From the NCBI GenBank assembly GCA_024698705.1, contig JAILQX010000051.1:25592-89591 (forward strand): a stretch of 64,000 nt of DNA, read 5' to 3'. The notes under the pieces were generated by a model. That model was not told the origin of the DNA and ran no database searches. It saw only the letters and a program-made list of their open reading frames with translations. Numbering within the stretch: the stretch's first letter is position 1; every line of letters begins with the position of its first letter. Position numbers and translations under genes: made by a program. This document shows, in pieces, positions 7,220 through 16,960 of the stretch. The DNA comes from Lachnospiraceae bacterium (GTDB taxonomy: Bacteria; Bacillota; Clostridia; Lachnospirales; Lachnospiraceae).

Positions 7220-8392
7220 GTGACTGATTTGAACAGGAGATTGATCCTCTGGGGAATTTTGTGGATATTGTCGCTGGTTTGTATAAGCTTTTGGGGTGGC
7301 CCCGTAAGCTATGGTTTCTTTGCGGCGATGACTATCATTCCCGTGATCTCATGGCTTTATCTTTTTATGGTATTTTTAATGTTCCGCATATATCAGAAGC
7401 TGGTTTCACCTGTCATGGTCACACGTGAACCCAGCCCGTTTTATTTTACGCTTGTCAATGAATTTCCGATGATATTTGCAGGCGTCAGGGTCAGGTTCTT
7501 TTCTTCCTTCTCAACAATAAGCGGATTGAACAGCGAGACCGAATACGAGCTGAGACCTCACAGCAGTATCAAAATGGAAACACAGATAGTCTGCCATTAC
7601 AGAGGCGAATATGAGATCGGGATCAAGCGTGTCGAGATTGAGGATTACCTGCGTCTGTTCAGGTTGTCCTATAAAAATCCCGATACACTTCGTGTTGCGG
7701 TAAAACCGCATATCATATATTTTGATTCTCTCAAAACAGTCAATGTGTCGGAGCTTCTCAGGGATTCGCTCTATCATAAGAATACTCCCGATATCCTTAC
7801 ACGCGAGTACATGGCGGGGGATGATGTCCGCATGATCAACTGGGCTCAGACAGCCAGATCAGGCGTACCTATGGTGCGTGAGCAAACAGGTGAAGAGAGG
7901 CAGGGAGTAAGCATTTATCTTGACACTTACCGCCCCGAAGAGGATGAGCGGGATTATCTGCCTGCGGAAAATACCATGCTGGAGATCCTGCTGGCACTTT
8001 CGTGGTTCATGGTTTCCAAGGGTATTTCCATAAAGGAGTTTCATATTGACAGGGACAAGAGGATATATCCTGTCTCCGATACGGCTCATTTTGATGATTA
8101 TTATGAGTTTATCTCGGCTGTATCATTTGCAAAAGAATACTCGCCCGACAGAGCTGTCGGAGTTCTGGACACCGATGTATCGATCCTTTCGAGCAATGCC
8201 GTATTTATCATAACAAGGCAGTTATCGGATCCCGTCATGAAGATGATCAACACATATACCCATAATGACACGGAGGTTCTGATATATCTTGTCTGTGAGA
8301 CGGCGGATGATGCTGTTGAAGCCCTTAACGGTGTAGCCAGGGTCACTCTGATACCTGTAGAGGTTGATGCAGAGATAGAGGAGGTGCTGTGA
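7220..8392 (+). CDS. DUF58 domain-containing membrane protein
   Basis: 390 aa. Two hydrophobic helices at the N-terminus (about residues 10-60), then a soluble region with the DUF58 hallmark REYMAGDDVRMINWAQTARSGVPMVREQ (residues about 190-220) leading into a vWA-like fold. In this family the REY..GD..R.INW segment is invariant; function is linked to MoxR ATPase activity and cell envelope assembly or stress. GTG 7220 abuts the moxR stop; a TTG at 7229 has the better-placed site TAGGTGA, so the true start may be nine bases later. The stop overlaps the next gene's start. Confidence 0.88.
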   Translation: MTDLNRRLILWGILWILSLVCISFWGGPVSYGFFAAMTIIPVISWLYLFMVFLMFRIYQKLVSPVMVTREPSPFYFTLVNEFPMIFAGVRVRFFSSFSTISGLNSETEYELRPHSSIKMETQIVCHYRGEYEIGIKRVEIEDYLRLFRLSYKNPDTLRVAVKPHIIYFDSLKTVNVSELLRDSLYHKNTPDILTREYMAGDDVRMINWAQTARSGVPMVREQTGEERQGVSIYLDTYRPEEDERDYLPAENTMLEILLALSWFMVSKGISIKEFHIDRDKRIYPVSDTAHFDDYYEFISAVSFAKEYSPDRAVGVLDTDVSILSSNAVFIITRQLSDPVMKMINTYTHNDTEVLIYLVCETADDAVEALNGVARVTLIPVEVDAEIEEVL

Positions 8393-10563
8393 TGACGGTT
8401 TTCTTCTACGATCTTCTGTATTGTTTCAGCGTCAGTATCCTTTCCGTTTCGCTTTTGTGGGATCATACGGGGGCAAAAGAACATGCGATCGCCGGGGTCA
8501 TCATCGCGGTCATCCTTCCCGTATTCTTTACGGCGGTGAAAAATGCGGGCCGGCGTTTCAAACTTCTTATACTCGGTATCCCTTCGGTCATAGCTGTAAG
8601 CGTTTTATCTTTGACCGGTTTAAAAGAAGGGATAGAATATCTGTCATCAAACCTCTGGATACTGTGGCTGGTATTTATCTGCATCGGTGCCTATTTGCTC
8701 GCCGTGCTTATCAGATCGTATATTTTGGTGAGACGGATCGCAGCCATGGTCATCATAGCCGGTGCCATCCTTCTGACATATTACAATGAGCCGATAAAGA
8801 AGGTGAGTGTGGCGGTTGCAATGCTGTTGCTCCTGATATTTCTGGTCGAAATGATACAGAGAAAATGGAACAAGGTCGGTGATACCGATATGAAGAGGCA
8901 TGTGGCCTGCATATCACCGTTCCTGCTTGTTTTTGCATTGCTTGTATTGGCTTCTCCCGCAAGAAAAGAAGCATACGACTGGAAATTTGCGGTAGAGCTG
9001 TATTACAAAGCAGTGGCAGGTTTCGACAGGATCAATTTCAGTTTATTCAAAAAAGCCGATGATTCATTTGCAAATGCCGGATTCACCGAAAACGGGACGT
9101 TTGTGTCATCGTTTAAAAACAACAACATGCAGATATTTACGGTCAACCCGAGTATTTATTCCGGAAGGGTCGTGTACCTTGGTGGGACGTCAATGGATCA
9201 TTTCGACGGCAGGGGATGGAGCGAAAAAAATGTGCCGGACAGGAAAATGATCATGCTTGACACACTGGAAACACGATGCGCCGTGTGGCAGGCGGACAGT
9301 GAATACATGACCGATCATATCAGGGAAAGCTCTGTGCGTATTGCTTATACAGGTTATTACACGCATTATTTCTTTGCACCGGTCAAAACACTGATGAACA
9401 CGGGGAAACTGGGCGAATTTTCGTATCATACGGAAGGGACCGGTATACTGTCGGATAAAAAACTCGGGCCCGGAGATGCTTATACGATCTATTATTTCCG
9501 ACTGAACAAGGACAGTGAACATTTCAGGGATCTAGTGAAAAGCGCGGAAGCTATCGACAGGGATACCTGGGAGACGGTCCGCTACAACTATTTCAAGAGC
9601 GGCAGCAGCGGTCTTGAATATGAGGATTATCTCGCTTACAGGGATGAGGTATATAAAACTTATCTGAGCGACGTGAAGCTGTCACCCGAACTGTCAGAGA
9701 AATTGGACGAGGTAATTAAAGGAGCCGATTCCGACATTGAAAAGATGCAGCGGACAGAAGCGTGGTTAAAGCGATTCAAGTACAGTTCAAGTCCCGGAAA
9801 GATCCCGAATTCCGTTGATACTCCGGAGGAGTTCCTGGATCATTTCCTGCTTAATACCCAAAGCGGTTATTGTGCGTATTACGCCACTGCGATGGCTATG
9901 CTGGCAAGATCGCAGGGTCTGCCCGCAAGGTATGTCCAGGGCTATCGTGTGTCATTTAAGGATGCGGGTACCGTGGCAGTGACAAAGAATATGGCGCATG
10001 CATGGTGTGAGATATATTTTGACAATGTGGGATGGATACCGTTTGAAGCGACACCCGGATACAGTATGGGCAAGCCATGGGAGGCTGCAAACAGAAATGA
10101 GACCGAGACCAATGTAGAATATGGGCAGCAAAGGACCGCGGAAGTTACAGTTGAAGAGAAAGAACCTGTTGAAGAGAAAAATGATATCGATCCGAAACTG
10201 GTCCTGTATCCGCTGATCGGTCTGGCTGTATTTATCATCCTCTATATCCTGATGAGCAGACTGATATACAGTATCAGGACCGCAAGGATGGATAACGAGA
10301 GCAGGGCTATGCTGCTTTGCAGAAGGAACTTAAGATTCTTAAGACTTATGGGTTACAAGAAGGACGATGCTGAGACACTGGAGGAGTACGGCATGGGATT
10401 GCCGGCTGAAACAGATAAGGGATTCATTACATGCATGGAAAAGATATTGTACTCAGAGCAGAAGATAAATGATGACATGCTCGCAACCGTGGAAAGATCG
10501 GCTAAAGAGATCCTTAAGCAGCTAAAGAAGAAAAATATCATTTACAGATTGTTTGTGTGGTAA
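8392..10563 (+). CDS. Membrane-anchored transglutaminase-like protein (TgpA-like)
   Basis: 723 aa. The N-terminal 200 residues hold about six transmembrane helices. The extracytoplasmic part contains a transglutaminase core: catalytic Cys in TQSGYCAYYATAMAMLARSQG, His in MAHAWCEIYF and Asp-region VGWIPFEATPGY. A further helix (LVLYPLIGLAVFIILYILMSR) and a cytosolic DUF4129-like tail end the protein. The layout matches TgpA/DUF3488-type proteins encoded with MoxR and DUF58; they probably process or crosslink envelope proteins, inferred. ATG 8392 overlaps the DUF58 stop (TGATG) with GAGGAGG 7 bp upstream. Confidence 0.88.
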   Translation: MTVFFYDLLYCFSVSILSVSLLWDHTGAKEHAIAGVIIAVILPVFFTAVKNAGRRFKLLILGIPSVIAVSVLSLTGLKEGIEYLSSNLWILWLVFICIGAYLLAVLIRSYILVRRIAAMVIIAGAILLTYYNEPIKKVSVAVAMLLLLIFLVEMIQRKWNKVGDTDMKRHVACISPFLLVFALLVLASPARKEAYDWKFAVELYYKAVAGFDRINFSLFKKADDSFANAGFTENGTFVSSFKNNNMQIFTVNPSIYSGRVVYLGGTSMDHFDGRGWSEKNVPDRKMIMLDTLETRCAVWQADSEYMTDHIRESSVRIAYTGYYTHYFFAPVKTLMNTGKLGEFSYHTEGTGILSDKKLGPGDAYTIYYFRLNKDSEHFRDLVKSAEAIDRDTWETVRYNYFKSGSSGLEYEDYLAYRDEVYKTYLSDVKLSPELSEKLDEVIKGADSDIEKMQRTEAWLKRFKYSSSPGKIPNSVDTPEEFLDHFLLNTQSGYCAYYATAMAMLARSQGLPARYVQGYRVSFKDAGTVAVTKNMAHAWCEIYFDNVGWIPFEATPGYSMGKPWEAANRNETETNVEYGQQRTAEVTVEEKEPVEEKNDIDPKLVLYPLIGLAVFIILYILMSRLIYSIRTARMDNESRAMLLCRRNLRFLRLMGYKKDDAETLEEYGMGLPAETDKGFITCMEKILYSEQKINDDMLATVERSAKEILKQLKKKNIIYRLFVW

Positions 10564-10620
10564 GACGCAAAAAAATCTGATAAGATTAAAATGACATATA
10601 CATGACCGGAGGTGACCGGT

Positions 10621-12273
10621 ATGGAGATTATGGCGTGGCTTGTTATAAATGTATATTGTGCACTTCTTATGGGTATATTGATACCGATTGTTGTTAAAAA
10701 GCGCGTGGGTGACACCATTCAGGGCAAGAGGTATCTTTATTTGCTTGTGGTCTTGATGATCACATTCTTTGTAGACGGACTCGGTCGAATTAATTCTCAT
10801 GACTATGTGACATACATGCTTTGCAGGATAGGAAAGTATTCAACCTATATAATTGACCCTATCCTGTATTATTGCGCCATGCGTTATCTGGCGGGCTGGG
10901 TCGATATAGATGACGAACGCAAGAAGCCGTGGTTTTACTACATCAAGATATATATGCTCGTCAATATAGTTCTGGTAACGGCTTCAGAACTTTTTGATCT
11001 CAGGATATTCTATTATTTTGATGAGAACTATGTTTATCACAGAGCCGGGTGGCCCTACGCATTAAGAGCGGCAGGACTGTTTCTGGCTTGTGTGATCGTC
11101 GAGATCTTTGTCATCAAATATATCAAAAACATCTATGAGGGCTACAGGATCCAACTTATCATATTCCCTCTTCTTCCCCTGCTTGGTGGCTTGTTGCAGA
11201 CCTTTGTATACGGATTTGCGTTTGAATATGTCGGTATGAGCCTTTCTGCACTGGCATTGTTCATTTATGTCCAGTACAAGGACCAGACAGAGCTTGAAAG
11301 CCAGTCTCTTAAGCAGGAAAAGGATATCATTCAGCTTAAAACCGTTGCCAATACCGATGACCTGACCGGCCTGTACAATCGTCGTTATATCCTGGATTAT
11401 TTCAACGATGTATTAAAAGAACATGAGAACAGAGGCATATTGCTGATGATCGACATAGACAACTTCAAGCAGGTCAATGATTATCTCGGACATGATGTCG
11501 GCGATGCGATCCTTGTAGCGACTGCAGAGGTTCTGAGGGAGATATGCAGGGATGAAGATACAGCGGCCAGGATAGGCGGTGATGAATTCGTATTGTATCT
11601 TGCCAATGCGACGGTCGGAGAATGGACGGGACAGAAATGCGAAGAGATCATGGCTAAGGTTAAGGAGCGCTTTGCTCAGATCATGAAGAAAGATCTTCCC
11701 ATGCCTGTAACGGTTTCGATCGGCGGTGCAGTGTATCCCAAGGACGGAGCGGACTTTGATTCCATATATACTTCCGCAGACAAGGCAATGTATCGTATTA
11801 AAATGGCCGGCAAAGCGGGATATGAGATGTATGACAGCTCAAATGTTGACAATATTAAAAGAGGCGAAGATAAGCTGTCAGATCTGGTCACAAGAAATAT
11901 GCTGATCATGGATGAAAGAGGCAAGACAACAGGTGCTTTCAATGTATCCAAGGATGAATTCACATTGCTGTACCAGTACATGAAGAGATATACGGATCGT
12001 TACTCATATAGTCTTCAGTTGCTTGCGTTTGAACTGGATACAGTGGCCGGGGCAAAATGCATGGATGAAGATGTTATAAGCGGTTTTGTGGAATTTGTCG
12101 AGGAGACTACAAGGCGCGGCGATGTGACCGCAAAATTCCAGGACGGAGTGGTATTCATGCTGATGCCGGGACTCGATGAAAAGAATGCCAAAAGCGCTGC
12201 GGCCAGGATCGTGAATGAATGGAAAAAACACAACAGCGAGTATGATCTCATATACGAGATCAGACAGGTATAG
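10621..12273 (+). CDS. Membrane diguanylate cyclase with a second, degenerate GGDEF-like domain
   Basis: 550 aa. Seven or so N-terminal transmembrane helices (residues 1-210) are followed by a coiled coil and a GGDEF domain with intact active site ARIGGDEFVLYL and an allosteric RxxD I-site (RDED) five residues before GGDEF, so it should make c-di-GMP and be product-inhibited. After about 20 linker residues the last 125 residues look like a second, decayed GGDEF domain (TRRGDVTAKFQDGVVFMLMPG occupies the place of R.GD..ARxGGDEF..LL). ATG 10621 has GGAGGTG 6 bp upstream. The gene lies 57 bp after the transglutaminase operon and may be read through from it. It ends at a bidirectional terminator. 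Confidence 0.88.
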   Translation: MEIMAWLVINVYCALLMGILIPIVVKKRVGDTIQGKRYLYLLVVLMITFFVDGLGRINSHDYVTYMLCRIGKYSTYIIDPILYYCAMRYLAGWVDIDDERKKPWFYYIKIYMLVNIVLVTASELFDLRIFYYFDENYVYHRAGWPYALRAAGLFLACVIVEIFVIKYIKNIYEGYRIQLIIFPLLPLLGGLLQTFVYGFAFEYVGMSLSALALFIYVQYKDQTELESQSLKQEKDIIQLKTVANTDDLTGLYNRRYILDYFNDVLKEHENRGILLMIDIDNFKQVNDYLGHDVGDAILVATAEVLREICRDEDTAARIGGDEFVLYLANATVGEWTGQKCEEIMAKVKERFAQIMKKDLPMPVTVSIGGAVYPKDGADFDSIYTSADKAMYRIKMAGKAGYEMYDSSNVDNIKRGEDKLSDLVTRNMLIMDERGKTTGAFNVSKDEFTLLYQYMKRYTDRYSYSLQLLAFELDTVAGAKCMDEDVISGFVEFVEETTRRGDVTAKFQDGVVFMLMPGLDEKNAKSAAARIVNEWKKHNSEYDLIYEIRQV

Positions 12274-12340
12274 TTCATCAAAGACTATCGAGGCCTCCTG
12301 ACCTGAAGGGCTTGCCGATCGAAGATATATGCACTAAAAA

Positions 12341-12365
12341 AGGACTGCGATTGCAGTCCTTTTTT
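12341..12365. terminator. Bidirectional terminator between convergent GGDEF and chemoreceptor genes
   Basis: AGGACTGC-GATT-GCAGTCCT (12341-12360) flanked by A5 on the left and T5 on the right, so it works on either strand. Confidence 0.92.
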
Positions 12366-12386
12366 GGTACGTTTTACGGTACATGT

Positions 12387-14108
12387 CTATACGGTATATG
12401 CACCTACGATATCGCTGAGATTGTCGGATTCCCTGCTTATGTTCATGCCGGTCTCCTGTAGCTCGTGGATGGATGTGGCAACGTTTGAAGTGGTTGCTGA
12501 CAGCTCTTGGGCTGTAGCAGCATTTTCTTCCGAAGAAGATGAAAGGGATTCAACAAGCAGCATTACATTGTCCACGCCGGTGCCAAGCTCTTCATTAACG
12601 TTGTTGAGAGTATCAACACCTGAATTGACGGTGACGATATTCTGTACAATGGATTCAAAATTAGAACGGGTCTCAACAACGGCAGCTTTCTGCTGCTCAA
12701 CATATTTCTTAACGCGCTCGCTCTGTTCGTTGGCATTCTCAGCGCTCTTTATAAGTTCATCGAGAAGTTTGTTGATCTTCTGTGCGGATTCACCGCTCTG
12801 CTCTGCAAGCGTTCCGATCTCGGAAGCTACTACAGCAAAGCCTCTGCCCGCTTCACCAGCCCTTGCAGCCTCAATGGAAGCATTGAGTGAAAGCAGGTTT
12901 GTCTGTGTGGCGATGGATGCTATAAGGTCACTGGCCGTACTGATCGCTTTGATCCTTTCATCCATAAGAGTGATCGCCTCAAATATGTTGTTGAAGGCTT
13001 CAACGCTTTGGTCTGTAACTTTGGTAAGACCTTCTACGATATCCATACCCGAATCGGTTATATGTCTTATGTCGTCACATGCATCGGCAAGTTGTGCCGT
13101 ACTTGATATACTCTTCTCCGTAATCTCCTGGATGTGATACATCTCGCTTGAAACATTCTGAACATCATTTGCCTGCTCTGTGGCTACGTGTGCTAGTTCG
13201 CCTGCAGCGTTATCGATATTGTTCATTGACTGCGCGGATTCCGTGGTGCTTTCAGCCATGAATCTGCTTGATGAAGCAAGCTCTTCACTTGAGTGATCCA
13301 TGGACTGGACCAGGCTTGAGATCTCAAAACGCAATGTTGCGGCAGCTCTTGAAAGCCTTCCGATCTCATCAACGGTCTTAAGGGGAGAAAAATCATCAGT
13401 CAGATCCTTGTTGGAAATGGATTCGATCTTTTTGATGAGCATCGCGATGTTTATTCTGATATATCTGATGATATATACGATAAATGCACCTATTACGGCA
13501 TATACGAGCAGCATGAGGATAAATGATATTATCACGGTCCTGCGTATCTGTTTTTCAAGAACTACTTTCTGAAGATCCGAGTATTCCTTTACAAGGACCT
13601 GCATGTTGTCGATATGATCTCTTGCATTTTCAAAATGTCTTTGATGAGCTTCATAATCGCCGCTTCCGTCCTCGTGGTTTATGGAATTCTGCCATGCTTC
13701 GTATTCGACCGTGAAACTGTCGTAATATCCGCCGAGATTCTTGCCCTTGTATTTATAAGATGCAAGATCGGGATACTGTCTGACCACTTCCATTACATAA
13801 GATGTTCTTTCCGAAAGCTCGTCACAGTTTGAAGTAAGCTGGTCGATATTTGCCTGAAGTGTCTCAGGGTTCATGTTCATGGCACCAAGCTGAAGATTCA
13901 GTTCGGCCGAATATGCCTGGTAAAAATCACGGTCGGCATTTGCCAGGGAATCGTTGATCTTATAGAGCTCGTTGTAGAATACGGTCTCACTGTCATTGAA
14001 AGTCTTGAAAAGCAGTTTACTGTAGATGATCATAAAAATAATACCGACCACAGCCAGCGGGATGACCATCAGGATCAATTTGGTTCTGATACTCTTAATG
14101 CGTGACAT
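12387..14108 (-). CDS. Methyl-accepting chemotaxis protein
   Basis: 573 aa, classic transmembrane receptor. Helix 1 near residues 12-30 ([19 protein letters not shown]), an all-helical extracytoplasmic sensor of about 165 residues (four-helix-bundle type), helix 2 near 195-220 ([19 protein letters not shown]), a HAMP linker, then the cytoplasmic signalling domain with the hairpin tip [20 protein letters not shown]. It passes sensor state to CheA/CheW. ATG 14108 was chosen over two upstream in-frame ATGs because AGGAGG sits 9 bp before it. Ligand unknown. Confidence 0.92.
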   Translation of the reverse strand: MSRIKSIRTKLILMVIPLAVVGIIFMIIYSKLLFKTFNDSETVFYNELYKINDSLANADRDFYQAYSAELNLQLGAMNMNPETLQANIDQLTSNCDELSERTSYVMEVVRQYPDLASYKYKGKNLGGYYDSFTVEYEAWQNSINHEDGSGDYEAHQRHFENARDHIDNMQVLVKEYSDLQKVVLEKQIRRTVIISFILMLLVYAVIGAFIVYIIRYIRINIAMLIKKIESISNKDLTDDFSPLKTVDEIGRLSRAAATLRFEISSLVQSMDHSSEELASSSRFMAESTTESAQSMNNIDNAAGELAHVATEQANDVQNVSSEMYHIQEITEKSISSTAQLADACDDIRHITDSGMDIVEGLTKVTDQSVEAFNNIFEAITLMDERIKAISTASDLIASIATQTNLLSLNASIEAARAGEAGRGFAVVASEIGTLAEQSGESAQKINKLLDELIKSAENANEQSERVKKYVEQQKAAVVETRSNFESIVQNIVTVNSGVDTLNNVNEELGTGVDNVMLLVESLSSSSEENAATAQELSATTSNVATSIHELQETGMNISRESDNLSDIVGAYTV

Positions 14109-14148
14109 AAGCATATACCTCCTCTTTTTTACCCAATACAATTAATTA

Positions 14149-14157
14149 ATTATATCA
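14149..14157 (-). promoter_or_regulatory. Extended -10 promoter of the chemoreceptor gene
   Basis: Minus-strand TGATATAAT (TG-N-TATAAT, 14157-14149) about 40 bp before the ATG; no good -35 at 17 bp, as usual for extended -10 promoters. Confidence 0.55.
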
Positions 14158-14212
14158 TGAACGGAACACAAAAATCAGTAAAAAGGAAATATTTGCTTAA
14201 ATTATTTTACAA

Positions 14213-14869
14213 TTATTCGGATTCTTTATTTTTTTCTGAGTTAAGGAGAGGTCTTGCGATCTTTTCATTGAAGAATTCGATAAGGGGACCCATGAAGAAA
14301 GCAGTGATGATCGTGCCTATACCGACAACCGTGGGAACCTCGCGCCATGTTCCGCCGCCGATGAGAAATACGATCGTTCCGAGAACAACACACACAACAT
14401 CCGTTGCGATACGTATATACTGAAACTTACCGAGCTTCCATTTCTCGCTCATGACTATGGCAACAGCATCGTAGGTTGATACTCCGAGATTGGCAGTCAT
14501 ATAGAATGCAGATCCGAAGCAGATGACAACTATCCCGACTATGAGACAAGCCGCACGGACTATCATGCCGGGATCGACTATGATCGTCTGAAGAAATTCG
14601 TATGTGAACTGTGTTATATAACCAAGAAGAAACAGGTTGATAAAAGTCGCGATACCGATCTTCGTTCTGTCAGCTATCAGGCTGAAGAGCAAAAGGATGA
14701 CATTGACGATAACATACAATGTTCCGAATGCGATCGGGATGAGTTTATCCAGGCCGCTCATGAGTGACTGGAAGGGATCGACACCGAGTGCCGCTATTTT
14801 AAATATACCGACTGCGATAGCACAGATTATAACGCCGAACAAGGACATAAGGATTCTTCTCTTTAACAT
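14213..14869 (-). CDS. YczE/YyaS/YitT-family integral membrane protein
   Basis: 218 aa with about five to six membrane helices. The repeated motif ALGVDPFQSLMSGL ... NLGVSTYDAVAIVMSE (small residues then G(V/I)xxxD) marks the YczE family, putative membrane transporters of unknown substrate. The internal ATG at 14869 follows GAGGTG at a good distance; the longer frame adds about 25 unlikely residues. Its neighbours give no clue to its role. Confidence 0.82.
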   Translation of the reverse strand: MLKRRILMSLFGVIICAIAVGIFKIAALGVDPFQSLMSGLDKLIPIAFGTLYVIVNVILLLFSLIADRTKIGIATFINLFLLGYITQFTYEFLQTIIVDPGMIVRAACLIVGIVVICFGSAFYMTANLGVSTYDAVAIVMSEKWKLGKFQYIRIATDVVCVVLGTIVFLIGGGTWREVPTVVGIGTIITAFFMGPLIEFFNEKIARPLLNSEKNKESE

Positions 14870-14914
14870 TTCACACCTCATCATATGAATGATATTTGCC
14901 TGAATACTGGGTGT

Positions 14915-14943
14915 ATTGTATAGGTAAACGGTAAAAATGTCCA
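14915..14943 (-). promoter_or_regulatory. Promoter of the YczE-family gene
   Basis: Minus strand TGGACA (14943-14938), 17-bp spacer, TACAAT (14920-14915), about 45 bp before the ATG. Confidence 0.55.
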
Positions 14944-14954
14944 CGATTTTGGTT

Positions 14955-14968
14955 AAACCTGCAGGTTT
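14955..14968. promoter_or_regulatory. Perfect 14-bp palindrome between divergent genes
   Basis: AAACCTGCAGGTTT lies just upstream of the -35 of the YczE-family promoter and between it and the exonuclease III promoter. Its symmetry and position suggest a dimeric repressor or activator site; no regulator is identified. Confidence 0.4.
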
Positions 14969-15013
14969 TTCAAAAATAACAGGTATATTTCTGAAAACAA
15001 TATCGCATTTCTC

Positions 15014-15022
15014 TGTTATAAT
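15014..15022 (+). promoter_or_regulatory. Extended -10 promoter of the exonuclease III gene
   Basis: TGTTATAAT (TG-N-TATAAT) ends 24 bp before the ATG; no clear -35. Confidence 0.55.
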
Positions 15023-15046
15023 GATACCTGATAGGAGTATGAGAAG

Positions 15047-15802
15047 ATGAAAAAATTTATTTCATGGAACGTTAACGGCATCAGGGCCTGCAGGGACAAA
15101 GGCTTTCTGGATTTCTTTGGGGAGATCGATGCGGATGTATTCTGCCTTCAGGAGACCAAACTGCAGGAGGGGCAGATAGAACTGGAATTGCCGGGATATC
15201 ATCAGTACTGGAATTATGCCGAAAAGAAAGGCTATTCGGGAACCGCGATATTTACGAAAGAAGAGCCGGTCTCCGTAACATACGGACTGGGGATAGAGGA
15301 GCATGATCACGAGGGAAGGGTCATAACACTTGAATATCCCGAATATTATCTGATCACAGTCTATGTTCCGAATTCTAAGGAAGATCTGTCAAGACTTGAA
15401 TATCGTATGCGCTGGGAGGATGATTTTCTTGCCTACGTGAAGAAACTTGAGAAGAACAAGCCCGTCATCTACTGCGGAGATCTGAACGTGGCTCATAAGG
15501 AGATCGATCTTAAGAATCCGAAGACCAATCATCACAACGCCGGCTTCACCGATGAGGAGAGAGGCAGGTTCGACAACGTGGTCGCGAGCGGACTCATAGA
15601 CACATTCAGATATTTCTATCCGGATATGGAGCAGATCTATTCATGGTGGAGTTACAGGTTTAAGTCCAGAGAAAAGAATGCGGGCTGGAGGATAGATTAT
15701 TTTGTTGTGTCGGAAGCTTTGAAGGACAGACTGGTCGACGCAAAGATACATACGGAGGTATTCGGATCGGATCATTGTCCCGTTGAACTTGATATTGAAT
15801 AA
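15047..15802 (+). CDS. xth: Exodeoxyribonuclease III (AP endonuclease)
   Basis: 251 aa, standard length. Motifs of the ExoIII/APE1 family in order: [21 protein letters not shown] (metal-binding Glu), [13 protein letters not shown] (catalytic Asp/Asn), [10 protein letters not shown] and [10 protein letters not shown], ending SDHCPVELD with the catalytic His. It nicks DNA 5' to abasic sites and trims 3' blocking groups in base excision repair. Single-gene unit with its own promoter and terminator. Confidence 0.96.
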   Translation: MKKFISWNVNGIRACRDKGFLDFFGEIDADVFCLQETKLQEGQIELELPGYHQYWNYAEKKGYSGTAIFTKEEPVSVTYGLGIEEHDHEGRVITLEYPEYYLITVYVPNSKEDLSRLEYRMRWEDDFLAYVKKLEKNKPVIYCGDLNVAHKEIDLKNPKTNHHNAGFTDEERGRFDNVVASGLIDTFRYFYPDMEQIYSWWSYRFKSREKNAGWRIDYFVVSEALKDRLVDAKIHTEVFGSDHCPVELDIE

Positions 15803-15807
15803 AAAAG

Positions 15808-15833
15808 ACCCCTTAAGCGTGTGCTTAAGGGGT
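15808..15833. terminator. Bidirectional terminator between exonuclease III and nitroreductase genes
   Basis: 11-bp stem ACCCCTTAAGC (15808-15818)/GCTTAAGGGGT (15823-15833), loop GTGT. Minus-strand tail is T6; plus-strand tail is shorter (TTTGTT). Confidence 0.85.
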
Positions 15834-15848
15834 TTGTTCGTTGAAATA

Positions 15849-16382
15849 CTATCCCACGATAGTAACATTCTTCTCTTTATCAAAGGTATGGGGCTCCTTT
15901 GAGGCATCCTTGTGACCTACGGCGATGGCTATCTCATATTCGTAGCCTGCGGGAAATGCAAGCTTCTCTTCATAATACGATCTTTTTTCGCCGCGCAGTA
16001 CGTCGTATATGCACCCGATTATAAGGTTGCCGAGCCCAAGATCTTCTGCGGCCAGGGCCATATTTTCAACAGCTATACCCGCATCGAGAGGGCTCCATTT
16101 GTATTCGCTGTCGGCACTTAAAAATATAACTGTGGGAGCTTCGTAGTAAAAATTGTGCTGTACGTTTTCAAGACCCCTGAGCCTGTTTTTGTCATTTTCC
16201 AATTCGGCAAGGATCGGGTTGTCGCCCTCTAATACCGAAAAATGTATCTCCTGCCTGTTGGCGGCAGTAGGAGCCTTAAGACCGGCTTCTATAATTGTAT
16301 CAAGTTCCTTATCGGTCAGTGCTTCGGATGTATAGCCTCTTGTGGAATATCTGGTGGTGATGGCCTCAAGTACGGTACTCAT
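15849..16382 (-). CDS. Nitroreductase family protein
   Basis: 177 aa. Starts with the FMN-binding TTRYSTRGYTSEALTDKEL (the R-x-S-x-R signature) and continues with GLKAPTAANRQ; the C-terminal half has AAEDLGLGNLIIG. These homodimeric FMN enzymes use NAD(P)H to reduce nitro compounds, quinones or flavins. ATG 16382 is preceded by AAAGGAG. Monocistronic, facing exonuclease III. Confidence 0.9.
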   Translation of the reverse strand: MSTVLEAITTRYSTRGYTSEALTDKELDTIIEAGLKAPTAANRQEIHFSVLEGDNPILAELENDKNRLRGLENVQHNFYYEAPTVIFLSADSEYKWSPLDAGIAVENMALAAEDLGLGNLIIGCIYDVLRGEKRSYYEEKLAFPAGYEYEIAIAVGHKDASKEPHTFDKEKNVTIVG

Positions 16383-16419
16383 AGTGATCTCCTTTCGAAT
16401 ATGCTGTTCTTTGATGGTA

Positions 16420-16449
16420 ATTATACAATAAACGCATATATTTCCGCAA
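16420..16449 (-). promoter_or_regulatory. Promoter of the nitroreductase gene
   Basis: Minus-strand TTGCGG (16449-16444), 18-bp spacer, TATAAT (16425-16420). Confidence 0.5.
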
Positions 16450-16454
16450 AAATA

Positions 16455-16483
16455 TTTACCCGTTTCATATATAATAGTATAAT
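16455..16483 (+). promoter_or_regulatory. Promoter of the DUF1508 gene
   Basis: TTTACC (16455-16460), 17-bp spacer, TATAAT (16478-16483). Its -35 is only 5 bp from the divergent nitroreductase -35, so one protein could control both. Confidence 0.6.
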
Positions 16484-16531
16484 TATTATTGTTATTACAG
16501 TAATGCCTACAGACACACGGAGGGTTAAAAG

Positions 16532-16900
16532 ATGGGAAAATTTATTATTAGTGAAGCAAAGAACGGATATAAGTTTAATCTGAAGGCAGGTAACGGCGAG
16601 GTTATTGCCAGCTCGCAGGTCTACAAATCTCTTTCGGGAGTAAAGAACGGCGCTAAGAGCGTAGCAGCGAATGCGCCCAAAGCAGCCATCGAAGATCAGA
16701 CAGTCAAGGGCTTTGAGAAGCAGACTAATCCCAAGTTTGAAGTTTATAAGGACAAGAAGGGTGAATTCCGCTTCCGTCTCAAGGCAAGTAACGGACAGAT
16801 CATTGCAACAGGCGAAGGCTATAAGGCTCTCAAGAGCTGCTTAAACGGTGTTGAGAGCATCAAAAAGAATGCACCCGGTGCAGATATAGTAAAGGAGTGA
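16532..16900 (+). CDS. DUF1508 (YegP-like) protein with two tandem repeats
   Basis: 122 aa made of two copies of the YegP motif: FIISEAKNGYKFNLKAGNGEVIASSQVY (residues 4-31) and FEVYKDKKGEFRFRLKASNGQIIATGEGY (about 70-97), each followed by a helix ending KSVAANAP/ESIKKNAP. The fold is a small alpha-beta dimer; function unknown, often linked to stress. Strong site CGGAGGG before ATG. A chemoreceptor gene follows after 60 bp. Confidence 0.9.
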   Translation: MGKFIISEAKNGYKFNLKAGNGEVIASSQVYKSLSGVKNGAKSVAANAPKAAIEDQTVKGFEKQTNPKFEVYKDKKGEFRFRLKASNGQIIATGEGYKALKSCLNGVESIKKNAPGADIVKE

Positions 16901-16960
16901 CAGGCAGCAAAGCAGTATTGGAAGATCGGATATACAAATTCATGATCCGGAGGGTTACAT

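Noticed and set aside
12364..13137. 257-codon plus-strand open frame opposite the chemoreceptor
   Set aside because: Low-complexity Ser/Leu-rich translation complementary to a certain MCP gene; no ribosome site and begins inside the bidirectional terminator region.
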